DNA of 64,000 bases from NCBI RefSeq assembly GCF_022271435.1, contig NZ_JAFIQY010000025.1, positions 1 to 64,000 of the forward strand, in the 5' to 3' direction. The stretch comes from Streptomyces monomycini (lineage in GTDB: Bacteria; Actinomycetota; Actinomycetes; Streptomycetales; Streptomycetaceae). Shown here piece after piece: positions 16,795 through 25,281 of the stretch (the first letter of the stretch is position 1; the number at the start of each line of letters is the position of its first letter). The translations under genes were made by a program, and so were the position numbers. Below the pieces are notes generated by a model, which had not been told where the DNA came from, searched no databases, and saw nothing but the letters and a program-made list of their open reading frames with translations.

Positions 16795-17652
16795 TCAGTG
16801 GACGCTGTGCCAGAACTCCGCGAGTGCCGCCGCCGTCTCGGCCGGACGTTCCGCGTTGGGGGAGTGCTCCGCGCCCTCGACGACCGTACGCCGGGCTCCC
16901 AGCCGTCCGGCCATCGCGTCCATCTCCGGCACCGGCCAGGCGTAGTCGGCGGCGCCCGACACGACGTGCTTGGGCAGCGGTACGGCGGCCAGCTCCGCCA
17001 CCCGGTCCGGTTCCGACACCATCTGCCGCGCGGTGGCGACCAGCTGCTGCGGGACGGTGTTCATCCAGCGCTGGTGGAGGAAGGCGCCGATCTCCGGCGG
17101 GGTGGACGCGTCCTCGGCCTCCGGCGGGTCCAGCTCGCGCATGGCCAGCCACACCGCCTGCATGTCCAGCGTCCCGAGGGCGTCGATGAGCATCCGTACC
17201 CGGGCCTGCTGGGGCGCGGCGATGGCGCCCGGACCCGAGCTCATGACGGTCAGGGAGCGGAAGGGCGCGGGGTCGCGCAGGACGGCGGCACGGGTGAGGA
17301 GACCGCCGAGGGAGTGCCCGAGGAGGTGCACCGGACCGTCGCCCAGGGCGCGCGCCTGAGCGGCCATGTCCTGCGCCAACTCGCCCTGCGCGTAAGCGGA
17401 TTCGTCACGCGGCCCGGGTGACTCGTGCTGGCCGCGGCCGTCCACGGCCACCACCCGGAACCCCGCGGCGGCCAGCGGTGCCAGGAGGGCGATGAAGTCC
17501 TCCTTGCTGCCGGTGAAGCCCGGCACGAGCAGCGCGGTCCCGGCCGGCGTCCCGTCGGGCCGGGCGTCGTGGACGGCGAACTCACCGCGCGCGGTGACGA
17601 GTCGGCGCGCGCGGGCGCACGAGGGCAAGGTGAGGGTGGGCGGCCTGCTCAT
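16795..17652 (-). CDS. Alpha/beta hydrolase
   Basis: A 285-residue alpha/beta-fold hydrolase. It has the oxyanion strand LLVPGFTGSKEDFIALL, the nucleophile elbow GHSLGG (Ser about 115), an acid and a C-terminal catalytic His in VEGAEHSPN. It resembles esterase/lipase or haloperoxidase-like hydrolases of broad range; no substrate can be named. The start lacks an RBS; TAGCCT (17664-17659) ends 6 nt before the ATG, so the message is probably leaderless. Confidence 0.85.
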   Translation of the reverse strand: MSRPPTLTLPSCARARRLVTARGEFAVHDARPDGTPAGTALLVPGFTGSKEDFIALLAPLAAAGFRVVAVDGRGQHESPGPRDESAYAQGELAQDMAAQARALGDGPVHLLGHSLGGLLTRAAVLRDPAPFRSLTVMSSGPGAIAAPQQARVRMLIDALGTLDMQAVWLAMRELDPPEAEDASTPPEIGAFLHQRWMNTVPQQLVATARQMVSEPDRVAELAAVPLPKHVVSGAADYAWPVPEMDAMAGRLGARRTVVEGAEHSPNAERPAETAAALAEFWHSVH

Positions 17653-17724
17653 GGGACGAGGCTATCCGGGGCCCGGAAAGCCATCGCGCGCGGGCGCACA
17701 CACCGAACGGCCCTGCCCTCCCCG

Positions 17725-17865
17725 CACTCGCCGACGGCCCGGCCCCGCCGCACATGCCGACGGTCCCCGCACACGCCGACGGCCAGCCCCCCTCGCAACG
17801 CCGACGGCCCGGCCCCCGCACACGCCGACGGCCCGGCCCCCGCGTGTGCGGGAACCGGGCCGTCG
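17725..17865. repeat. Tandem GCCGACGGCCCGG repeats ending in a terminator hairpin
   Basis: Five imperfect copies of a roughly 22-bp unit (CACGCCGACGGCCCGGCCCC) run from about 17725 to 17845. The last copy forms one arm of an 11-bp perfect hairpin (CGACGGCCCGG 17826-17836 with CCGGGCCGTCG 17855-17865, plus an inner CCCGC/GCGGG), placed 11 bp beyond the stop of the minus-strand helicase gene and probably acting as its terminator. Confidence 0.75.
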
Positions 17866-17875
17866 TACGGTCGGA

Positions 17876-20635
17876 TCAGCCCTCGGCCGGGGCCTCCGCC
17901 GTGGCCTTCTTCGCGGCCGTCTTGCGGGTGCGGCGCGGCTTGGCCGGAGCCTCGTCCGCGGCGGCGTCGGCGGCGGGGGCCGCCTCGGCCTTCGCGGCGG
18001 CCGTCTTACGGGTACGGCGCGGCTTGGCGGGCGCGTCGTCCTCCGCAGCGGTACCGGCGTCGGCCGCCGGGGCCTCCGCGGTGGCCTTCTTGGCCGCGGT
18101 CTTGCGCGTACGGCGCGGCTTGGCGGGCGCCTCGTCCGCGACGGGCTCCGCGCTCTCCACGGCTGCCTTGGCGGCGGCGGTCTTGCGCGTGCGGCGGGGC
18201 TTGGCCGGGGCCTCGTCCGCTGCCGTCTCCGTGCCTTCGGCCGTGTCGACCGCGGTCTCCGCCTCGGCCTTCTTGGCAGCGGCGGTCTTGCGGGTACGGC
18301 GCGGCTTGGCGGGCGCCTCGTCCGCGACGGGCTCCGCGCTCTCCACGGCTGCCTTGGCGGCGGCGGTCTTGCGCGTACGGCGGGGCTTGGCCGGAGCCTC
18401 GTCCGTCACCGTCTCGGCGGCCTCGGCCGTCTCGGCCGTGGTCTCCGCCTCTGCCTCCGCCTTCTTGGCGGCGGCCGTCTTGCGCGTACGGCGCGGCTTG
18501 ACGGCCGCCTCGTCCGCGACGACCTCGGCACCCTCCGCCGTCTCCACGGCGGCCTCCGCCTTCTTGGCAGCGGCGGTCTTACGGGTGCGGCGGGGCTTGG
18601 CCGGGGCCTCGTCCGCGACCGGCTCGACGGCCTCGACCGTGTCGACCGCGGCCTCGGCCTTCTTGGCGGCGGCCGTCTTGCGCGTGCGGCGCGCCTTGGC
18701 CGGGGCCTCGTCCGCGACCGGCTCGGTCACGACGGCCGGCTCGGCGCTCTCCGCCGCTTCCACGACGGCTTCCGCCGCGGGCTTGGCGCTGCGCGTCCGG
18801 CGGCGCGGCTCGGCCGGGGCCTCGTCCGCGACCGGCTCGGCGGCGACCGGCGCTGCCGCGACGACCGGCGCCTCGGCGGTGGCCTGCGCCGGGACCTTGA
18901 CGGTCCCGGTGGGGCCCTCGGCCGTGTCCACGGCGGTGGCTGCCGCCGTCCGGGCCGTCTCCGCCTTGGCGGCGGAGTTGGCGCCGCCCCGCGTACGGCG
19001 GCGGCGCGGCTTCGACGAGCCAGCGGTGGCGTCGGCGGCCTGCACGGCCTCGGACGCGACGGTCTCGGCGGCGGGCGCCGCCTCGGCACGGTCCGGCGTC
19101 ACGGCGGCCGGCGCGTTGCCGGAGCCGCCGCGGGTACGGCGACGACGGCGCGGCTGGCGCGGCCCGTCCGTGGCGGGGGCGCCGCCCTCGGACGTACCGG
19201 GTGCACCGGACGTGCCGGGCGCCTCGGGGGCGCCCGAAGCGTCCACCGGCGCGCCGTTCCGCGTGCGCCGGCGCTGGCGCGGCGTACGGCTGCGGCTCGG
19301 GCGCTCCTCCTCGACGGCGGGCGCGCCCCGGCGCGGACCGCGGCCGCGGCCGCCGGTCTCGCCCAGGTCCTCGACCTCTTCGGCCGCCAGCCCGGCACGC
19401 TTGCGCTCCGCGCGCGGCAGGACGCCGGTCGTGCCCTCGGGGATCTCCAGCAGCTCGTAGAGGTGCGCGGAGGTGGAGTACGTCTCCTCCGGCTCGTCGA
19501 ATGGCAGGTCCAGCGCCTTGTTGATCAGCTTCCAGCGCGGGATGTCGTCCCAGTCGACCAGCGTGATCGCGATGCCCTTGGCACCCGCGCGGCCGGTCCG
19601 GCCGATCCGGTGCAGGTAGGTCTTCTCGTCCTCGGGGGACTGGTAGTTGACGACGTGCGTCACACCCTCGACGTCGATGCCGCGGGCGGCGACGTCGGTG
19701 CAGACCAGCACGTCGACCTTGCCGTTGCGGAACGCGCGCAGCGCCTGCTCGCGCGCCCCCTGGCCGAGGTCGCCGTGGACCGCGCCGGAGGCGAAGCCGC
19801 GACGCGCGAGCTGGTCGGCGATGTCGGCGGCGGTCCGCTTCGTACGGCAGAAGATCATCGCGAGGCCGCGGCCGTTCGACTGCAGGATGCGGGAGACCAT
19901 CTCCGGCTTGTCCATCGAGTGCGCGCGGAAGACGTGCTGCTTGATGTTGGCGACGGTCTGGCCCTCGTCGTCCGGCGCGGCGGCGCGGATGTGCGTGGGC
20001 TGCGACATGTAGCGGCGGGCCAGGCCGATGACCGCGCCCGGCATGGTCGCGGAGAACAGCATGGTCTGGCGGCGGGCCGGCAGCATGTTGATGATGCGCT
20101 CGACGTCCGGCAGGAAGCCGAGGTCCAGCATCTCGTCGGCCTCGTCCAGGACGAGCGCCTTGACGTGCGAGAGGTTCAGCTTCTTCTGGCCCGCCAGGTC
20201 CAGCAGCCGGCCCGGGGTGCCGACGACCACGTCGACGCCCTTCTTCAGGGCCTCGACCTGCGGCTCGTACGCCCGGCCGCCGTAGATCGACAGCACCCGT
20301 ACGTTACGGACCTTGCCGGCGGTCAGGAGGTCGTTGGTGACCTGCTGGCACAGCTCGCGGGTGGGAACCACCACGAGGGCCTGCGGGGCCTCCGTCAGCT
20401 GCTCGGGCTTGGCCCGGCCCGCCTCGACGTCCGCGGGGACGGTGACGCGCTCCAGCAGGGGGAGGCCGAATCCCAGGGTCTTGCCGGTGCCGGTCTTGGC
20501 CTGGCCGATGACGTCGGAGCCCGCGAGGGCCACCGGGAGCGTCATCTCCTGGATGGGGAAGGGGGACGTGATGCCGACGGCCTCAAGGGCTTCGGCGGTC
20601 TCGGGGAGGATCCCGAGGTCTCGGAACGTAGACAG
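17876..20635 (-). CDS. DEAD-box ATP-dependent RNA helicase with long repetitive basic tail (RhlE-like)
   Basis: About 919 residues. The core has the Q motif (FRDLGILPE...SPFPIQEMTLP), Walker A AKTGTGKT, PTRELCQQ, VLDEADEMLD, SATMP, HGDLGQGAREQAL and HRIGRTGRAG, so it is an active RNA unwinding or remodelling enzyme. From about residue 440 the chain becomes an Ala/Glu/Lys/Arg tail containing nine copies of RRTRKTAA in a 23-40 residue repeat, presumably RNA- or ribosome-binding. The start is ambiguous: conserved sequence begins at an ATT-CTG pair (20638-20633) with AGAAGAGG upstream, GTG 20701 is the next standard upstream start, and ATG 20545 would remove the Q motif. The position corresponds to mycobacterial rhlE (Rv3211). 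Confidence 0.88.
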   Translation of the reverse strand: MSTFRDLGILPETAEALEAVGITSPFPIQEMTLPVALAGSDVIGQAKTGTGKTLGFGLPLLERVTVPADVEAGRAKPEQLTEAPQALVVVPTRELCQQVTNDLLTAGKVRNVRVLSIYGGRAYEPQVEALKKGVDVVVGTPGRLLDLAGQKKLNLSHVKALVLDEADEMLDLGFLPDVERIINMLPARRQTMLFSATMPGAVIGLARRYMSQPTHIRAAAPDDEGQTVANIKQHVFRAHSMDKPEMVSRILQSNGRGLAMIFCRTKRTAADIADQLARRGFASGAVHGDLGQGAREQALRAFRNGKVDVLVCTDVAARGIDVEGVTHVVNYQSPEDEKTYLHRIGRTGRAGAKGIAITLVDWDDIPRWKLINKALDLPFDEPEETYSTSAHLYELLEIPEGTTGVLPRAERKRAGLAAEEVEDLGETGGRGRGPRRGAPAVEEERPSRSRTPRQRRRTRNGAPVDASGAPEAPGTSGAPGTSEGGAPATDGPRQPRRRRRTRGGSGNAPAAVTPDRAEAAPAAETVASEAVQAADATAGSSKPRRRRTRGGANSAAKAETARTAAATAVDTAEGPTGTVKVPAQATAEAPVVAAAPVAAEPVADEAPAEPRRRTRSAKPAAEAVVEAAESAEPAVVTEPVADEAPAKARRTRKTAAAKKAEAAVDTVEAVEPVADEAPAKPRRTRKTAAAKKAEAAVETAEGAEVVADEAAVKPRRTRKTAAAKKAEAEAETTAETAEAAETVTDEAPAKPRRTRKTAAAKAAVESAEPVADEAPAKPRRTRKTAAAKKAEAETAVDTAEGTETAADEAPAKPRRTRKTAAAKAAVESAEPVADEAPAKPRRTRKTAAKKATAEAPAADAGTAAEDDAPAKPRRTRKTAAAKAEAAPAADAAADEAPAKPRRTRKTAAKKATAEAPAEG
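17880..18820. repeat. Coding tandem repeats in the helicase tail
   Basis: The 3' third of the helicase gene is built from imperfect 70-120 bp repeats. Each carries a CGGCGCGGCTTGGC-like core (minus-strand AAGCCGCGCCG, encoding KPRRTRK) and a linker rich in GAG/GCC codons. Two units (about 18100-18180 and 18290-18370) are nearly identical over more than 80 bp. Confidence 0.8.
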
Positions 20636-21018
20636 AATCTTGCCTCTTCTGTGAGACGCGGTACGAGGCGGCCAAGGGGGTCGTACCGCGCCCTCGCACA
20701 CTGTCGTACGGGACCGGCCTTGGGTCGGCCGGATGGCGCGGGACCACTGCCTTCGCTCAAGCACTCGAACCGCGAGCGGTGTCCCTCCCGCTGTGCGTAC
20801 GTCTCGTACGCGCCGCGAAAGAGGGCGGTCGGGTTGGAGCCGATCGGGCCACCGACCGGGCATCCGCATGCGTGGAACAACCCACCGATACTCGGCGGGC
20901 GCATTACCACCATACCCCGGATAGCCACACGTGTGTCCGGGCAATCGTTCGGTCGGGTGGGACGGGAGTGGCTGACCAGCCACTTCCCCCGGTTGCGCAG
21001 CGGGCTATTGTGCGCTTC

Positions 21019-21765
21019 ATGGAGACGCCTGACAACGCAGCGCACACCGCCGAAGATGACCGAGAACACACCGGGATCGCCGCTCAGGACTGGGCCGCGG
21101 CCTCCGCGGAGCCGCAGTACCGGGCCGCGGTGATCGACCTGCTGGGCGCCCTCGCCTACGGGGAGCTGTCCGCCTTCGAGCGCCTCGCGGAGGACGCGAA
21201 ACTGGCGCCGACGATGGACGACAAGGCGGAGCTGGCCAAGATGGCGTCGGCCGAATTCCATCACTTCGAGCGGCTGCGGGACCGCCTCGCGCACATCGAG
21301 GCGGAGCCGAACGAGGCGATGGAGCCGTTCGCGGCGGCGCTGGACGAGTTCCACCGGCAGACCGCTCCGTCGGACTGGCTGGAGGGCCTGGTCAAGGCGT
21401 ACGTCGGCGACTCGATCGCCAGTGACTTCTACCGCGAGGTGGCGGCCCGGCTCGACTCCGACACCCGGAGCCTGGTCCTGGGCGTCCTCGACGACACCGG
21501 GCACGCGACGTTCGCCGTCGAGAAGGTACGGGCCGCGATCGACGCCGACCCCCGCGTCGGCGGACGGCTCGCGCTGTGGGCCCGGCGCCTGATGGGCGAG
21601 GCGCTGTCCCAGGCGCAGCGGGTGGTGGCCGACCGGGACTCGCTGTCGACGATGCTGGTGGGCGGCGTGGCCGACGGGTTCGACCTCGCGGAGGTCGGAC
21701 GGATGTTCTCGCGGATCACCGAGGCGCACACGAAGCGGATGGCGGCGCTGGGGCTGGCCGCGTAG
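21019..21765 (+). CDS. Ferritin-like fold protein, MiaE-like
   Basis: A 248-residue all-helical protein. The order of acidic/His residues fits a ferritin-like di-iron four-helix bundle: ELSAFERLAEDA, AEFHHFERLRDRL (ExxH), VGDSIASDFYREVAA and DDTGHATFA. It is the counterpart of mycobacterial Rv3210c and resembles the tRNA hydroxylase MiaE fold, but the MiaE function is not established. ATG 21019 has TATTGT at 21006-21011, 7 nt upstream, and no RBS, so it is probably leaderless. It is divergent from the RNA helicase gene, and the 380-bp gap holds both promoter regions. Confidence 0.85.
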   Translation: METPDNAAHTAEDDREHTGIAAQDWAAASAEPQYRAAVIDLLGALAYGELSAFERLAEDAKLAPTMDDKAELAKMASAEFHHFERLRDRLAHIEAEPNEAMEPFAAALDEFHRQTAPSDWLEGLVKAYVGDSIASDFYREVAARLDSDTRSLVLGVLDDTGHATFAVEKVRAAIDADPRVGGRLALWARRLMGEALSQAQRVVADRDSLSTMLVGGVADGFDLAEVGRMFSRITEAHTKRMAALGLAA

Positions 21766-21849
21766 CGGAGCGGAGAGCGCGGCGCCGCGCTGTCGACCGG
21801 CCCGCGGCCGGTGGACGGCAGCGGGCGCCGCGTCCCCATACCCATGTCT

Positions 21850-21877
21850 GAGGGGCTGGACACATGTCCAGCCCCTC
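21850..21877. terminator. Terminator hairpin between convergent genes
   Basis: GAGGGGCTGGAC pairs with GTCCAGCCCCTC around an ACAT loop, a perfect 12-bp stem located 85 bp after the ferritin-like gene and 79 bp from the end of the minus-strand membrane gene. Confidence 0.8.
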
Positions 21878-21955
21878 CGGCGTAGGGATCATCGGATCAG
21901 CGCGGGCCTCGAAGGGCCGCCGCCCCGTCTCCGGGCGGGCCCGGGCCCGCCCGGG

Positions 21956-22225
21956 TCACACCCCGGACCGCAGCGCCGTCAGCCGGTGTGCGGGCCGGAC
22001 CAGCAGCGAGAGCATGGCCGCGCCCAGGCCGGCGGCGGCCAGCAGCGTCTGGAAGAAATGGCCGGGGCCCAGGATGGAATGGGCGAGCAAGGCGCCGAGG
22101 AGGGCCGCTGCGGGGCCGGTCGCCAGCGTCAGGGGGCGTGAGGGGAACCGGCCCGGCAGCTTGCGCGTGGCGGCCAGTGCGATGGCGAGTCCGACGATCA
22201 CGGAGCCGAGAGCTTCCCAGATCAT
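21956..22225 (-). CDS. Small three-helix membrane protein, unknown function
   Basis: An 89-residue protein consisting almost entirely of hydrophobic helices (about 3-20, 30-50 and 58-78) with a positively charged loop (RKLPGRFPSRP). ATG 22225 has a GGGAGGGA site. It has no recognised family motif; the size and topology recall small actinobacterial membrane proteins near DUF3107. A terminator hairpin lies between it and the upstream DUF3107 gene, so it is probably transcribed separately. Confidence 0.7.
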   Translation of the reverse strand: MIWEALGSVIVGLAIALAATRKLPGRFPSRPLTLATGPAAALLGALLAHSILGPGHFFQTLLAAAGLGAAMLSLLVRPAHRLTALRSGV

Positions 22226-22348
22226 GGCTTATCCCTCCCGCGGTTACGACCGGTTGGACGACACAAATCGGTCGTAGGCGGTCGTACCCAGGGAGAATGC
22301 GCGGCAACCCTCGTCGGCGCAGGCAGTCGCGAGCGGGCCGGACACCGA

Positions 22349-22385
22349 AGCGGCGGCCCGGAGACAATCTCTCCGGGCCGCCGCT
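22349..22385 (-). terminator. Terminator of the DUF3107 gene
   Basis: AGCGGCGGCCCGGAGA (22349-22364) and TCTCCGGGCCGCCGCT (22370-22385) form a perfect 16-bp stem with a 5-nt loop, 43 bp after the DUF3107 stop on the minus strand. Confidence 0.85.
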
Positions 22386-22427
22386 CGTGACGGGTGCGCG
22401 CGGGCCCGTCCAAGGGCCCGCGGCCGG

Positions 22428-22655
22428 CTACAGCGCGCCGAAGCCGACCTTGCGGACGGTCTGCTCGCCGATCTCCACATAGGCCAGCCGGTCCGCCGGG
22501 ACCAGGACCTTGCGGCCGTGATCGTCCACGAGGCTCAGCAGCTGCGACTTGCCGCCCAGTGCGTCCGCCACCGCTCGCTCGACGTCCTCGGCGGTCTGCC
22601 CGCTCTCCAGAACGATCTCGCGGGGCGCGTGCTGCACGCCGATCTTGACCTCCAC
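22428..22655 (-). CDS. DUF3107 family protein
   Basis: A 75-residue soluble protein, the counterpart of mycobacterial TB9.4/Rv3208A. It has a beta-strand start (VEVKIGVQHAPREIVLES), a helix (TAEDVERAVADALG), then strands (KVLVPADRLAYVEIG) and ends RKVGFGAL. The function is unknown, but it is universal in actinobacteria beside a TetR regulator gene, as here. GTG 22655 was chosen because GGAGGGA lies 7-8 nt upstream; longer in-frame starts lack a site. Confidence 0.88.
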   Translation of the reverse strand: MEVKIGVQHAPREIVLESGQTAEDVERAVADALGGKSQLLSLVDDHGRKVLVPADRLAYVEIGEQTVRKVGFGAL

Positions 22656-22993
22656 GGCTTTGTCCCTCCGACGGTCTCGGTGCCCCCTGGCGAGGCCACG
22701 GGGCAGGTGCGCGGAATCCGCGCCGTACGCAGCACACATTAGCCCGGTGAGCGGACGGACAGGGCGCCGCGGAGCACGCCCGCAGCGAACAGAGGAGGGG
22801 CGTGGGTGTGCGGGAGTGCGGGGCGTGGCAGGCCGGACACGCCACCGCCGGGACCCGCGGACGGCTCACTGCCCGGTGGTACGGCTCACAGTGCGGCAGC
22901 GGGCACGGCCCGCGGTCCGGTGGCGGTACGGCTCGCTGTTCGACGGGCCCGGCGCGCCGCCCGGCGGCCCGGTTCAGTACCCGGCGGTACGGG
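22656..22993. other. 338-bp gap with imperfect repeats between TetR and DUF3107 genes
   Basis: No gene is supported. Three or four imperfect copies of CCGGTGGTACGGCTCACTG occur at about 22860-23005 (variants with GGCGGTACGGCTCGCTG and GGCGGTACGGGTCACTG). They could be operator-like sites for the adjacent TetR-family regulator or simple repeat decay. Confidence 0.45.
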
Positions 22994-23635
22994 TCACTGC
23001 CCCTCGGAGCCGTGCAGCGGGAAGCCCGCGATGCCCTTCCAGGCCAGTGAGGTCAGGTGCTGTACGGCCGTCTCGCGCGGCACGGTGCTCTCGGAGGAGA
23101 GCCAGTAGCGCGCCACGACCTGCGAGACGCCGCCCAGCCCGACCGCCAGCAGCATCGACTCGTCCTTGGACAGGCCGGTGTCCTCGGCGATGACCTCACT
23201 GATCGCCTCGGCGCACTCCAGGGAGACCTTGTCCACCCGCTCGCGCACGGCGGGCTCGTTGGTCAGGTCCGACTCGAAGACCAGCCGGAAGGCGCCGCCC
23301 GGGTCCTCGACGTACGCGAAGTAGGCATCCATCGTCGCGGCGACGCGCTGCTTGTTGTCGGTCGTCGAGGCGAGCGCGGTGCGCACCGACTGCAGCAGCG
23401 CCTCGCAGTGCTGGTCCAGCAGGGCCAGGTAGAGGTCGAGCTTGCCCGGGAAGTGCTGGTAGAGCACGGGCTTGCTGACGCCGGCGCGCTCGGCGATGTC
23501 GTCCATCGCGGCCGCGTGGTAACCCTGCGCAACGAAGACCTCCTGGGCCGCGCCCAGGAGCTGGTTGCGCCGGGCTCGGCGTGGCAGGCGCGTGCCCCGC
23601 GGGCGTGCCGCCTCGGTCTGCTCGATGGCGCTCAC
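22994..23635 (-). CDS. TetR/AcrR family transcriptional regulator
   Basis: A 213-residue repressor-type regulator. The N-terminal helix-turn-helix domain (about 20-70) reads RNQLLGAAQEVFVAQGYHAA, MDDIAERAGVSKPVLYQHFPGK, a textbook TetR signature. The C-terminal 140 residues form a helical ligand-binding/dimer domain. GTG 23635 was preferred because GGGAGG lies 6 nt upstream; an upstream in-frame ATG (23674) has no site. The order TetR then DUF3107 matches mycobacterial Rv3208-Rv3208A. The ligand is unknown; regulation of fatty-acid or envelope genes is possible but not shown. Confidence 0.9.
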   Translation of the reverse strand: MSAIEQTEAARPRGTRLPRRARRNQLLGAAQEVFVAQGYHAAAMDDIAERAGVSKPVLYQHFPGKLDLYLALLDQHCEALLQSVRTALASTTDNKQRVAATMDAYFAYVEDPGGAFRLVFESDLTNEPAVRERVDKVSLECAEAISEVIAEDTGLSKDESMLLAVGLGGVSQVVARYWLSSESTVPRETAVQHLTSLAWKGIAGFPLHGSEGQ

Positions 23636-23783
23636 GCTGCCTCCCAGGTGTCGTTCCGTCCGCGGCGCACGCACAGCGGTGCGCCGCGTCCGCCATCGTA
23701 CTTTTGGGTAACCCGGCTGTGCGTGGTCACGGGCGAGAAAATCTGCCGCCGAAGACTGTGGGAAGCCGACATATGGCCCCAGG

Positions 23784-24002
23784 TCATCGGTAATCGTCTT
23801 CGTCGAGATCCACGACGCGGGCCTGTTCGGCGACGTCCGCCTCGTTCGCGGCGGACGGATCGATGCCGGTCAGCGGCTGGTCGTGGTGCGGCGCGAGGTC
23901 CGCGTGCTGCTCCGCGGCGTCGGCCTCGGGCGCTTCGACGTCGATCTCCGAGGCGTCCGTCTCGTCCTCGAAGGTGTCCGGGTCGGTCGGGTCGACGGGC
24001 AT
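23784..24002 (-). CDS. Small acidic protein, 72 residues, unknown function
   Basis: Extremely acidic (more than 20 Asp/Glu), without hydrophobic core: it begins MPVDPTDPDTFEDE and ends VVDLDEDDYR. Probably intrinsically disordered. ATG 24002 has AAGGGAG upstream. It lies between the TetR gene and the divergent hydrolase. I recall similar acidic small ORFs at this place in Streptomyces genomes, but no role is known. Confidence 0.65.
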   Translation of the reverse strand: MPVDPTDPDTFEDETDASEIDVEAPEADAAEQHADLAPHHDQPLTGIDPSAANEADVAEQARVVDLDEDDYR

Positions 24003-24176
24003 GGTGGCTCCCTTTCTCTCACGTCCTCCGGAGGCCAGGGCGAGCGTCCGTACGCGAGCGCTCCTCACACGGGTGCCCTTCCTGCCCGAGCCTAAGAGAG
24101 CGGGTTCCGAAATGCGATGCGGTGTGTGAGCGCGAACACACGATCGGCGGCGTGATCGTCTCGTAACATCGACTCC

Positions 24177-25262
24177 ATGTCTTCGACGGATTCGACGGAG
24201 TCGACCGGATTGCCGGACGGGTTGCCGGGCGGATCGCCGGACGCGGCGCCGGACACCCGCGCCGTTCTCCCGGTGCCCCCGGCGGGCCGCTCCTCGCGCG
24301 TCGGTCCGGGCGAGACGGTGCGTTCCGTGAGCCTGCCGGGCCTGACCATGAGCGTGCGGGGTGTGCCGGGCGCGCGGGCCGGGCTGCCGTCCGCGCTGTA
24401 CGTCCACGGACTCGGCGGGTCCTCCCAGAACTGGTCCGCGCTGATGCCGCTGCTCGCCGGCCAGGTGGACGGCGAGGCGCTGGACCTCCCCGGATTCGGT
24501 GACTCCCCGCCGCCGGACGACGGTGACTACTCGGTCTCCGCGCAGGCGCGGGCGGTCATCCGCCATCTGGACGCGAGCGGCCGCGGGCCGGTGCACCTGT
24601 TCGGGAACTCCATGGGCGGCGCGGCCGTGACGCGGGTGGCGGCGGTGCGCCCGGACCTGGTGCGGACGCTGACGCTGATCTCGCCCGCGCTCCCGGAGCT
24701 GCGCCCGCAGCTGTCCGCGGTGCCGACCGGGCTGCTCGCCGTGCCCGGTGTGACCCGGCTGTTCAGCAGGCTGACGCGGGACTGGACGCCGGAGCGGCGC
24801 ACCCGTGAGGTGCTCGCGCTGTGTTACGGCGATCCCGCCCTGGTGACCCCGGACGGCTTCACCGCCGCCGCGGAGGAATACGCACGGCGCCTCGAACTCC
24901 CTTACTTCTGGGAGGTGATGACGCGCTCGGCGCGGGGCATCGTCCATGCGTACACGCTCGGCGGGCAGCACAATCTGTGGCGGCAGGCGCAGCGGGTGCT
25001 CGCGCCCACGCTTCTCGTCTACGGTGGGCGCGACCGCCTGGTCTCCTTCCGTATGGCACGCCGGGCGGCCGCCGCTTTCCGTGCCTCCCGGCTGCTGACG
25101 CTGCCGGAGGCGGGGCACGTGGCGATGATGGAGTACCCGGAAACGGTGGCGCGGGCCTTCCGCGAGCTGTTGGACGACGACGCGGCCGCGCGGGACGCGG
25201 CCGGTGCGGGCGGGAGCGCCGGTGCGGGAGAGCCCGCCGCCGGTGGCGCGTCCGGGACGTGA
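24177..25262 (+). CDS. Alpha/beta hydrolase
   Basis: A 361-residue alpha/beta hydrolase. A 45-residue disordered Ser/Pro-rich N-terminus precedes the fold, which has YVHGLGGSSQNWS, the nucleophile elbow GNSMGGAA (Ser about 144), the acid in YGGRDRLVS and the catalytic His in LPEAGHVAMMEYPE. It is probably a hydrolase of esters or lactones, with substrate unknown. TAACAT (24164-24169) lies 7 nt before the ATG, so it is probably leaderless. The DUF3152 gene follows after 19 bp, so the two probably form an operon. Confidence 0.85.
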   Translation: MSSTDSTESTGLPDGLPGGSPDAAPDTRAVLPVPPAGRSSRVGPGETVRSVSLPGLTMSVRGVPGARAGLPSALYVHGLGGSSQNWSALMPLLAGQVDGEALDLPGFGDSPPPDDGDYSVSAQARAVIRHLDASGRGPVHLFGNSMGGAAVTRVAAVRPDLVRTLTLISPALPELRPQLSAVPTGLLAVPGVTRLFSRLTRDWTPERRTREVLALCYGDPALVTPDGFTAAAEEYARRLELPYFWEVMTRSARGIVHAYTLGGQHNLWRQAQRVLAPTLLVYGGRDRLVSFRMARRAAAAFRASRLLTLPEAGHVAMMEYPETVARAFRELLDDDAAARDAAGAGGSAGAGEPAAGGASGT

Positions 25263-25281
25263 GTAGGAGCTGACAGGCCGA

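Noticed and set aside
17880..18820. CRISPR-like periodic repeats
   Set aside because: Units vary in length, are in-frame within the helicase gene and encode KPRRTRKTAA; there are no spacers of fixed length.
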